26,348 nt of DNA from Deltaproteobacteria bacterium UBA2385 (GTDB lineage: Bacteria; Myxococcota_A; UBA796; UBA2385). Positions 15,882-22,302 of the stretch are shown here, one piece after another. Position 1 is the stretch's first letter; each line of letters starts with the position of its first letter. The notes under the pieces are model-generated. The model was not told the DNA's origin and ran no database searches. It worked only from the letters and a program-made list of their open reading frames with translations. Location of the stretch: NCBI GenBank assembly GCA_002343455.1, contig DDSR01000070.1, positions 1-26,348 on the forward strand. Direction: 5' to 3'. Position numbers and translations under genes: made by a program.

Positions 15882-16556
15882 ATGGCGCCGGACCTGAGGC
15901 TCAACCGAGCCCTGCACGAGCTCCTCACCCGCTTCAAGGCCTGCCCGGTCGACGTGGCCGAGCTCCGGGCCCTGCTCCAGCCCCTCCCCCGCGAGGAGTT
16001 CCCGATCGGCGCCTCGATCTACCGGGAGGGAGAGCCCTCGGAGTGCCTGCACCTGCTGCTGGATGGCACGGTGCGGGTCAGCGCGGGGAGCCAGAAGACC
16101 GTGCTGACGACCATCAGCGCGCCGACCGTCCTCGGGCACCTGGGGGTGCTGACCGGCCTGCCGCGCAGCGCCTCGATCGACACGGTCAGCCCGGCGGTCC
16201 TCATCCGGATCGGCCAGGCGCAGGTCAGGGAGCTCAGCGCCGGATCGGGGGCGGGAAACCAGGCCTTCCGGCGCCTGATGCTGGCGACCATGGGTGGCCT
16301 GATGTCCGACACCAACCAGCAGCTCCAGGAGCTGGTGACCGAGTACGGCGAGTCCATCCCCAGGGGAGCGGCCCGCCTGCAGGGCGAGGAGCCGCCCCGG
16401 CCGCCCAAGGGTGGCGGGCGCTCGGGGGTGCCGGCCTCGCCCGGGCACGCCGCGGATCGGCTCAGCTCGGGCTTCGACCCCGATCTGCTGGACGAGCTGG
16501 AGAACATCCGCCTGGTCCAGACCGAGGACGACCGGCGCCACAAGTACAAGCGCTGA
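15882..16556 (+). CDS. Cyclic-nucleotide-binding-domain protein, altered site
   Basis: The protein has 224 aa and starts one base after the previous stop. A beta-roll domain covers residues about 30-135 (FPIGASIYREGEPSECLHL, LLDGTVRVSAG). The phosphate-binding cassette reads VLGHLGVLTGLPRSASID: the Arg (95) remains, but the Glu that normally holds the ribose hydroxyl is His86. Ligand affinity may therefore be lost or changed. After the domain come a helix (LMSDTNQQLQELVTEYGES), a Pro/Gly-rich linker, and a charged tail ending RRHKYKR. No DNA-binding domain is seen. Together with its neighbour it looks like a two-protein signalling module whose output is unknown. Confidence 0.82.
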   Translation: MAPDLRLNRALHELLTRFKACPVDVAELRALLQPLPREEFPIGASIYREGEPSECLHLLLDGTVRVSAGSQKTVLTTISAPTVLGHLGVLTGLPRSASIDTVSPAVLIRIGQAQVRELSAGSGAGNQAFRRLMLATMGGLMSDTNQQLQELVTEYGESIPRGAARLQGEEPPRPPKGGGRSGVPASPGHAADRLSSGFDPDLLDELENIRLVQTEDDRRHKYKR

Positions 16557-16570
16557 GCGCCGGGACCGCC

Positions 16571-17188
16571 TCAGCCCAGGCGGTGGTTGTGGGCCAGCCG
16601 GGTGTACTTGGCGGCCAGGGCCCGGTTGAAGGCCTCGTTGTCCGGCGGCAGGCTCTTCACCACCTGGCCGGGCATGCCCAGCACCAGGCTGCGGGCGGGC
16701 ACCTCGCGGCCGGCAGGCACCAGGGCGCCCGCGCCGATCACGCTGCCGGGTCCGATGCGGCAGCCGTCCAGCAGGGTGGCCTGGATGCCGACCAGGCAGG
16801 CGTCGCCGATGGTGCAGCCGTGCAGTACCGCCCGATGCCCGACGACCACGTCCTCGCCCAGGATCGTGGGGTCCTCGTCCCCCAGGTGGACGACGGTCCC
16901 GTCCTGCAGGTTGCTGCGCGCGCCGACGCGGATCTCGGCGATGTCGGCGCGCAGGACGCAGCCGGGCCAGACGCTGGCCTGCGGCCCCAGGTGGACCCGG
17001 CCGATCAGCATGGCGCCGGGGGCCACGTAGGCGTCCTCGGCGACCTGGGGCACGAAGCCGAGGTAGCGCTGGAAGAGGGCCCCGGGGAAGCGCCGCCGGA
17101 GGGTGGCCAGGGCGGCGTCGAGGGCGGCCAGGTCCGGCGGCGGGTGGCTGACCGTGACGACGCTGTCGGGGATGGTGCGCACAGCCAT
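16571..17188 (-). CDS. Gamma-class carbonic anhydrase family protein (left-handed beta-helix)
   Basis: The protein has 205 aa and is cytoplasmic. Hexapeptide repeats from about residue 50 to 170 build a left-handed beta-helix (VAPGAMLIGRVHLGPQASV, then NLQDGTVVHLGDEDPTILG). The zinc-site histidines of the family are present: His101 (VVHLG), His118 (VVGHRAVLHG) and His123. Arg80 and Asp82 (LRADI) and Gln95 (NLQDG) match the structural and catalytic positions of Cam-type enzymes. The acidic loop of archaeal Cam is short here, as in YrdA/CaiE/PaaY relatives, so activity cannot be assumed. The product would hydrate carbon dioxide or act as a related transferase accessory protein. A trimer is expected. 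It is convergent with the cyclic-nucleotide-binding pair, 14 bases away. Confidence 0.93.
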   Translation of the reverse strand: MAVRTIPDSVVTVSHPPPDLAALDAALATLRRRFPGALFQRYLGFVPQVAEDAYVAPGAMLIGRVHLGPQASVWPGCVLRADIAEIRVGARSNLQDGTVVHLGDEDPTILGEDVVVGHRAVLHGCTIGDACLVGIQATLLDGCRIGPGSVIGAGALVPAGREVPARSLVLGMPGQVVKSLPPDNEAFNRALAAKYTRLAHNHRLG

Positions 17189-17276
17189 GCGGGGGCTCCG
17201 AGCCGGGAGGAGGGGTGCGCTTTACCATGGCGGGTCCCCGGGGCTATGGTGGGCGCCAACGGACCCTGGAGAGGCG

Positions 17277-17606
17277 ATGATCCTGCGCGGCTTGACCCTT
17301 ACGGTTGTCTCCTTCGGCCTGAGCCTGCTCTCGGGCTGCTGCACGGGCGAGGTCTGCGCCTGCGAGGCGGCCTTCGAGGACGTCGAGGTCCAGGGCGCGG
17401 TCGACACGGAAGAGCTGCAGGCGGTGGTCGAGGCCGAGGGCGTCGAGAGCTACCTCTGGCTGGAGTGCGAGCCGGTCTGCATGTACGTCTTCCAGCGGGA
17501 TGTCCGCGGTCCGGACGCCGCGCCGCGGGAGTGCTCGGTCACCTACGAGGCCAACGGCGAGGGCGCCGTGGTGGACTGCCTGGTGCGGAGCTGGGGCCAG
17601 TGCTGA
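17277..17606 (+). CDS. Small Cys-rich lipoprotein of unknown function
   Basis: The protein has 109 aa. The ATG at 17277 has AGAGG close upstream. MILRGLTLTVVSFGLSLLSGC is a proper lipoprotein signal with lipobox L-S-G-C (Cys21). It has one of the more conventional leaders in the window, with a basic residue at position 4. The mature part is acidic and has several Cys (CCTGEVCACE at the start, then CEPVC, a further C, CLV and a terminal C), so several disulfides are likely in an exported product. I recognise no family. It stands alone between convergent and divergent neighbours and ends four bases from the GH1 stop. Confidence 0.72.
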   Translation: MILRGLTLTVVSFGLSLLSGCCTGEVCACEAAFEDVEVQGAVDTEELQAVVEAEGVESYLWLECEPVCMYVFQRDVRGPDAAPRECSVTYEANGEGAVVDCLVRSWGQC

Positions 17607-17610
17607 GCCC

Positions 17611-19053
17611 TCAGGGCTTCAGGGCGTTGGCCAGGGCGATCTCCCGGTAGTCCAGCGCCATCGGGCGCAGGCTGCGGGCCTTGGTGTCGAGATCGACCTC
17701 GGCGAGGCCGAAGCGCATCGCCATGCCGTGGTTCCACTCGTAGTTGTCGATCAGCGACCAGACGTAGTAGCCGCGCACATCGGCGCCCTGGTCGATCGCG
17801 TCGGCCAGGGCGTGCAGGTGGGGCAGCAGGAAGGCGCCGGTCGGATCGCCCTCCCAGTCGCTGGTGCCGTTCTCGGTGATGTAGATCGGCAGCCCGTACT
17901 CGCCCGCCAGTCCGGCGACCTCGCCCAGGCCCTCGGGGTAGCTGTCCCAGAAGCTGCCGACGGGCAGGAAGTCGAAGAGCGGGCTCTGCTGGAAGATCTG
18001 CACGCCCAGGCCGTCGACGGTGATCCGGGTGTAGTAGTTGATGCCGATGAAGTCCGTGCGGCCGATCAGATCGGCCCGGATCTCGTCGACCTCGCCGTCC
18101 AGATCGGGATCCCAGTGCCCCAGGATCGTCCCGTCGAGGAAGAGCCGGTTGTAGAGGTACTCGAAGTGCTCGACGGACTGCACGTCCTCGGGATCCTCGG
18201 GATCCAGGGGGACGGCGGCGGCGAGGTTGGGGGCGGCGCCGACCATGGCCGTGTCGTCGTAGGCGTGCACCGCGTCGTACATCGCCGCGTGGGCCTCGAT
18301 CTGGGCCAGCATCACCTGGAAGGCGGCCTCGGGGTTGATCACCCCGGGCGGGTTGGTGCGGTCCTCGGTCTGGAGCAGGTAGCCGGAGAGCACCACCGCC
18401 AGCGGCTCGTTGAGGGTGACCCAGATGTCGACGAGGTCCCCGAGCTCGCGCGCCGCGAAGCCCGAGTAGAGGGCGATGTGCCGCAGCATGCGCTCGCGGT
18501 CCACCCAGCCCTTGTCCTCGCAGGCGTCGAGGTCGTCGTGGCAGCCCTTGGCGTCGTGCAGCCAGGTGGGGATGGTGTAGTGGTTCAGCGTCAGCATCGG
18601 CTCCAGGCCGGCCTCGCGCATCGCCGAGAGGCGCAGGCGGTAGGCCTCCAGCGCCTCGGCGTCGACGAAGGCGGCCAGCTCCTCGACCGTCTGCACCTCG
18701 CCTGGATCCTGGGGGAAGAGGCGGCTCCACTCCAGGCTGGTCCGCAGGCTGCCGAGGGAGAGCTCCTGCGCCGCCATCGCGAAGTCCTGCTCGAACAGCT
18801 CCCAGTGGCCGGGGCCCTGTGAGAGGGGCTCGCCGCTGAGGTAGTTGCTGCTCTGGGCGACGAGCTCGGGGTCGGTCACCCAGACATACCAGTCGCTGCC
18901 GCGATCCTCACACTGCTCGGCCGGCAGGCTGGGGCAGCCCGGGTCGACCTGGAAGCCGGCCATCGAGGCCCCCCAGAGGAAACCATCCGGGAAGGCGCGG
19001 CCCTCGTCGGTGGGGTCGGGGTCGGGAGCGCAGGCCAGCAGGAGCAGGATCAC
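17611..19053 (-). CDS. GH1-family beta-glycosidase lipoprotein
   Basis: The protein has 480 aa from GTG 19053, which has GAGG five bases upstream. The frame continues 17 codons further but without signal character. The leader MILLLLACAPDPDPTDEG is very short, with Cys8 as the lipidation site. The glycoside hydrolase family 1 barrel covers almost the whole chain: FPDGFLWGASMAGFQ at the start, SLRTSLEWSRLFP, the acid/base Glu216 in VTLNEPLAV, IGINYYTRI, the nucleophile Glu394 in YITENGTSD, and GYYVWSLIDNYEWNHGM for the substrate-binding Trp region. Both catalytic glutamates are intact, so retaining beta-glycosidase activity (glucosidase, galactosidase or similar) at the cell surface is expected. 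Membrane-anchored GH1 enzymes are unusual compared with cytoplasmic ones. The start overlaps a small upstream ORF (GTGA). Confidence 0.93.
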   Translation of the reverse strand: MILLLLACAPDPDPTDEGRAFPDGFLWGASMAGFQVDPGCPSLPAEQCEDRGSDWYVWVTDPELVAQSSNYLSGEPLSQGPGHWELFEQDFAMAAQELSLGSLRTSLEWSRLFPQDPGEVQTVEELAAFVDAEALEAYRLRLSAMREAGLEPMLTLNHYTIPTWLHDAKGCHDDLDACEDKGWVDRERMLRHIALYSGFAARELGDLVDIWVTLNEPLAVVLSGYLLQTEDRTNPPGVINPEAAFQVMLAQIEAHAAMYDAVHAYDDTAMVGAAPNLAAAVPLDPEDPEDVQSVEHFEYLYNRLFLDGTILGHWDPDLDGEVDEIRADLIGRTDFIGINYYTRITVDGLGVQIFQQSPLFDFLPVGSFWDSYPEGLGEVAGLAGEYGLPIYITENGTSDWEGDPTGAFLLPHLHALADAIDQGADVRGYYVWSLIDNYEWNHGMAMRFGLAEVDLDTKARSLRPMALDYREIALANALKP

Positions 19054-19217
19054 GGAGACCTCGTTTGGTTCGAACCCTGTACCCACTCCCGCACCACCGG
19101 CCACACCTCGGCGTCGAGCAGGATGAGGGTCCGGACGGTGGCGCCCTGGAGCCGGGCTAGTTCGTCCAGCCCGCCTGAGGGGAGGGAGGCCATGGGGACA
19201 TCATGAGCGAGCCCCAT
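19050..19217 (-). CDS. Possible small ORF coupled to the GH1 gene
   Basis: This is a 55-aa frame beginning MGLAHDVPMASLPSGG and ending WVQGSNQTRSP. AGAAGG lies four bases before the ATG at 19217, and the TGA overlaps the GTG start of the GH1 gene (GTGA, 19050-19053), the arrangement of a coupled gene. The central part (LDELARLQGATVRTLILLD, then AEVWPVVREW) is a plausible amphipathic helix or strand. Third positions are mostly G or C, but so is the background, so composition does not prove coding. It could equally be leader sequence of the GH1 message. No family is recognised. Confidence 0.35.
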   Translation of the reverse strand: MGLAHDVPMASLPSGGLDELARLQGATVRTLILLDAEVWPVVREWVQGSNQTRSP

Positions 19218-19249
19218 GGTACCTTCTCCCCCCCTCACCCGGAGCGCCC

Positions 19250-20620
19250 TTGTCCAGTCCTCGCCTCGCCCTGCACTGGCAGATCCTGATCGGGATGGCC
19301 GCTGGGATGGTGGTCGGCCTGCTGGTCAACGCCTTCCAGGGGCCCCTGGACGCCGCCCGCCTCGCCAGCCCCCTGCTCGACGACGCGGCCGGCTTCGCCT
19401 CCAACGCCAACGCCTTCGTCGGCGACATGTTCTTGCGCTGCCTGCGCTTCATCGCCGTGCCGGTCGTGCTCTTCAGCCTGGTGGTCGGGGCCAGCAGCCT
19501 CAACGACCTGCGCAAGCTGTCCCGGATCGGCACCCGGACGGTGCTGCTCTACCTGTCGACCACGGCGGCGGCGATCAGCACCGGGCTGCTGCTGGCCAAC
19601 ATCGTCCGGCCGGGCAGCTTCCTGCCCGCCGAGCTGCGCGACCGGCTGGCCAGCGAGGTGCCCGCCGGGGTGGCCGAGAAGGTCGGGGGGGCCGCGCCCA
19701 GCGCCTGGTCTACCCTGCTGGACCTCGTCCCCATCAACCCGTTCGAGGCCATCGCCGACGGCAACATGCTCCAGGTGGTCGTCACGGCCCTGGCCATCGG
19801 CGGGGCCCTGACCCTGGTGCGCGAGGAGCTCTCCCGGCCGGTCATCCAGGCGGCCGAGGGCCTGACGGAGGCCATCATCAAGCTGGTCGAGGCGGTGATG
19901 AAGCTGGCCCCGCTGGCGGTCTTCTGCCTGCTGGCCAAGGTCATGGCCGGGATGGGGCTGGAGGTGCTGGGGGCCCTGGCGGTCTACACCGTCACGGTCA
20001 TCGTCGGCCTGGCGATCATGACCTTCGGGGTCTACCCCACGATCCTGCGCGCCCTGGCGGGCATCGGCCCCCGGCGCTTCTTCGAGGCCATCGCCCCGGC
20101 GCAGCTGCTCGCCTTCAGCAGCAGCAGCAGCGCGGCGACCCTGCCGGTCACGATGGACTGCGTCGAGAAGCGCCTGGGCGTCGGCGAGGAGGTCACCGCC
20201 TTCGTCGTGCCGCTCGGCGCCACCATCAACATGGACGGCACCGCCCTCTACCAGGGCGTCGCCGCCGTCTTCATCGCCCAGCTCTTCGGCGTGCCGCTCG
20301 ACCTGGAGGACCAGCTCACCATCGTCCTGACCGCGACCCTGGCCAGCATCGGCACCGCCGGCGTGCCCGGCGTCGGGCTGATCATGCTGGTCATCGTCCT
20401 GCAGAGCGTCGGCATGGACGAGGAGGTCATGAAGGGCGGCATCGCCATCATCTTCGGCGTCGACCGGCTGCTGGACATGTGCCGGACGACGACCAACGTC
20501 ACCGGAGACGCCATGGTCGCCGCCGTGGTGGGCGCCCGGGAGGGCGACCTGCTGGACGAGGCCCAGGTGCGCGCGCGGCGGGTGGCCGAGGAGCTGGCGG
20601 GGCTGGACGAGAATCCCTGA
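19250..20620 (+). CDS. Dicarboxylate/glutamate:cation symporter (DAACS/SDF family)
   Basis: The protein has 456 aa and is an inner-membrane secondary transporter that couples uptake of acidic amino acids or C4-dicarboxylates to Na+ or H+. TTG 19250 is preceded by GGAG at five bases. The N-terminus SSPRLALHWQILIGMAAGM enters TM1 directly. The re-entrant loop HP1 has the serine run FSSSSSAATLP (289-299), TM7 has NMDGT (327-331), HP2 has GTAGVPGVG (368-376), and TM8 has DRLLDMCRTTTNVTGD (405-420). Asp409 and Arg412 correspond to the archaeal GltPh residues that hold the substrate amino group and side-chain carboxylate, so an acidic substrate is likely. All core motifs are intact. It is divergent from the GH1 gene. 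Confidence 0.96.
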   Translation: MSSPRLALHWQILIGMAAGMVVGLLVNAFQGPLDAARLASPLLDDAAGFASNANAFVGDMFLRCLRFIAVPVVLFSLVVGASSLNDLRKLSRIGTRTVLLYLSTTAAAISTGLLLANIVRPGSFLPAELRDRLASEVPAGVAEKVGGAAPSAWSTLLDLVPINPFEAIADGNMLQVVVTALAIGGALTLVREELSRPVIQAAEGLTEAIIKLVEAVMKLAPLAVFCLLAKVMAGMGLEVLGALAVYTVTVIVGLAIMTFGVYPTILRALAGIGPRRFFEAIAPAQLLAFSSSSSAATLPVTMDCVEKRLGVGEEVTAFVVPLGATINMDGTALYQGVAAVFIAQLFGVPLDLEDQLTIVLTATLASIGTAGVPGVGLIMLVIVLQSVGMDEEVMKGGIAIIFGVDRLLDMCRTTTNVTGDAMVAAVVGAREGDLLDEAQVRARRVAEELAGLDENP

Positions 20621-20626
20621 GTGGAC

Positions 20627-20647
20627 GTCATTTAACGTAGTCATTAA
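20627..20647 (+). promoter_or_regulatory. AT-rich direct repeat before the ArsR gene
   Basis: GTCATTTAA (20627-20635) and GTCATTAA (20640-20647) form an imperfect direct repeat 13 bases apart in a strikingly AT-rich island in a GC-rich genome. It lies 30 bases upstream of the ATG of an ArsR-family gene, where autoregulatory operators are usual. It may be the promoter, the operator or both. Confidence 0.45.
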
Positions 20648-20677
20648 GTGTTCGTCACCCCACCGGACCACCCCACC

Positions 20678-21010
20678 ATGACCGACCTCGACGCCACCTT
20701 CGCCGCGCTCGCCGACCCCACCCGTCGCGCGATCCTCGCGCGCCTGGCCTGTGGCGACGCCTCGGTGATGGAGCTCGCGGCGCCCTTCGACATGAGCCTG
20801 CCGGCGATCTCGCGGCACCTCAAGGTGCTGGAGCGCGCGGGGCTGATCACCCGCGGGCGTGACGCGAAACGAAGGCCCGCCAGCCTGCGTGCCGAGGCGC
20901 TGGACGAGGTGGCCCGCTGGGCCGAGCACACGAAGCGAGCCTGGGAGGCGCGCTTCGATCGACTGGACGAGTACCTCAAGCAGGAGAACGACGATGGCAC
21001 GAGCGATTGA
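20678..21010 (+). CDS. ArsR-family winged-helix regulator
   Basis: The protein has 110 aa. ATG 20678 gives the typical family start MTDLDATFAALADPTRRAI; GTG 20648 in the same frame would add ten residues (FVTPPDHPT) and overlap the presumed operator. The winged helix spans about residues 12-85: DPTRRAILARL, then SVMELAAPFDMSLPAISRH and LKVLERAGLITRG. The metal-binding Cys motif of arsenic sensors (CxC) is absent, so this belongs to the non-metal branch usually encoded beside an AHSA1/SRPBCC protein. The next gene is exactly that and overlaps by 17 bases. It probably represses its own operon through the AT-rich repeat upstream. Confidence 0.92.
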   Translation: MTDLDATFAALADPTRRAILARLACGDASVMELAAPFDMSLPAISRHLKVLERAGLITRGRDAKRRPASLRAEALDEVARWAEHTKRAWEARFDRLDEYLKQENDDGTSD

Positions 21011-21467
21011 GACCTGGGAGATGGAGCGCGAGATCGTGCTCACACGGGTGTTCGACGCGCCTCGCGAGCGTGTGTTTCGCGCCTGGACCGACCCCGATCG
21101 TATCGGCGCCTGGTTCGCGCCCAAAGGATTCGCCTGCCGGGTCCGGCAGGCGGACGTCCGCGTCGGCGGGATGCTGCGCTTCGACTTCGTCGGGGATGAA
21201 GGCCTGATCTACGACAACCGCATCACCTACCTCGAGATCACCTCGCCCAGCCGGATCGTCTTCGACCACGGCGCGGACAAGGACGACGATCCGGGCCAGT
21301 TCCGCGTCACCTTGCTGTTCGACGCCCAGAGCAACGGCAAGACCGTGCTGACCCTGCGTCAGCTCCACCCCACCAAGGAGCAGCGCGACGGCGGGATTGG
21401 CTTCGGCGCGGTCGAGATCGGCAACGGGACGATGGACAAGCTCGCCGAGTACCTGCGCGCGGAGTGA
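20994..21467 (+). CDS. SRPBCC/AHSA1-domain protein
   Basis: The protein has 157 aa and is cytoplasmic. It starts inside the end of the ArsR gene. The START-like helix-grip fold is evident: REIVLTRVFDAPRERVFRA, WTDPDRIGAWFAP, then VRVGGMLRFDF, YLEITSPSRIVFDH, and the C-terminal helix ending MDKLAEYLRAE. Proteins of this family paired with ArsR regulators are widespread, with proposed hydrophobic ligand-binding or Aha1-like roles that are mostly unproven. A second possible start is the ATG of MEREIVL seven codons downstream; the first was kept because of its overlap with the regulator. It is convergent with the HEAT-repeat gene. Confidence 0.93.
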   Translation: MARAIETWEMEREIVLTRVFDAPRERVFRAWTDPDRIGAWFAPKGFACRVRQADVRVGGMLRFDFVGDEGLIYDNRITYLEITSPSRIVFDHGADKDDDPGQFRVTLLFDAQSNGKTVLTLRQLHPTKEQRDGGIGFGAVEIGNGTMDKLAEYLRAE

Positions 21468-21486
21468 GGCGGGCCGTCCCTCCGGC

Positions 21487-22302
21487 TCAGCGCGCCAGGA
21501 GCCGCCGGGCCACGCTGGCGACGCTCTTGTCGGGATCCTGCGCCATCGCCTGGACCTGCGTCAGGCTGACCGCCCGCGCGCTGTCCAGCCGCTCCAGCGC
21601 CCGCAGGGCCTTCATCCGCACGCGCGCCTCGGGGTCGGACAGGCCGCCGACCGCGGTGTCCCAGAGGTCGGCGAGCCCCAGCCAACCGATGGCCTGCATC
21701 GCGGCGGCCCGGACCTCGTAGTCGGAGTCGCTGCTGCCGCGCAGGACGAGGTCGGCCCGCGCCGCGCCGTCCGCGCGCCCGGCCAGCACCTGCAAGGCGG
21801 TGGCCCGCACCCGGCCGGACTCGTCCTCCATCGCCTCGGCCAGACCGGCCAGGGCCAGCCCGGGCTCGGCCTTGCCGAGCACGTCGAGGAGCGCGGCCCG
21901 CGCCTCGGGCACGGGCTCGTCTCGGAAGAGGCCGATGACCGCCTCGGCCTCGACCCCTCCGGCCAGCACGGCGGCCTGGGTGAGGCCCCCTCGCCAGTGC
22001 TGGGGCACGCCGCCGCGGCGCAGGCGGTCGACCAGCACGACGCCGGCCACCGGGCCGTGGAAGTCGGGGCTGGTGAAGAGGGGGACCATGGTGCGGGAGA
22101 GCACGGGCTGGCCCTCCCAGGCCAGGGCGGCCTCGTCCGGTGCGCTGCGCCAGGCGAGGGCGACCCGGGCGTCGTGGCGCTCCTGCCAGGTGGGGGCCGA
22201 GAGGGCGGCCCGGTCGAGCTCGACGGTCGAGCGGGCGCTGAGCGCGTCGAGGTGGGGCGGGGCGGCCAGGGCGGCCAGGGTCAGCAGGGCGGTGATGAGC
22301 AT
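21487..22302 (-). CDS. Exported HEAT-repeat protein
   Basis: The protein has 271 aa. The ATG at 22302 has GGAG seven bases upstream and shares a base with the stop of the upstream arginine-deiminase gene (TGATG). MLITALLTLAALAAPP is a short signal peptide. The mature chain is a series of 30-35 residue helical pairs of HEAT/PBS-lyase type, clearest in the second half: VPEARAALLDVLGKAEPG, then SGRVRATALQVLAGRAD, DYEVRAAAMQAIGWLGLAD, EARVRMKALRALERLDSA and KSVASVARRLLAR. Such repeats form protein-binding solenoids. As the third gene of the deiminase operon, it could present or recognise a partner or substrate of the two enzymes, or be unrelated; the sequence alone cannot decide. Confidence 0.85.
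   Translation of the reverse strand: MLITALLTLAALAAPPHLDALSARSTVELDRAALSAPTWQERHDARVALAWRSAPDEAALAWEGQPVLSRTMVPLFTSPDFHGPVAGVVLVDRLRRGGVPQHWRGGLTQAAVLAGGVEAEAVIGLFRDEPVPEARAALLDVLGKAEPGLALAGLAEAMEDESGRVRATALQVLAGRADGAARADLVLRGSSDSDYEVRAAAMQAIGWLGLADLWDTAVGGLSDPEARVRMKALRALERLDSARAVSLTQVQAMAQDPDKSVASVARRLLAR

Noticed and set aside
17607..17617. GCCCT-C-AGGGC dyad between convergent genes as a terminator
   Set aside because: A one-base loop cannot fold, and no T-run follows on either strand.
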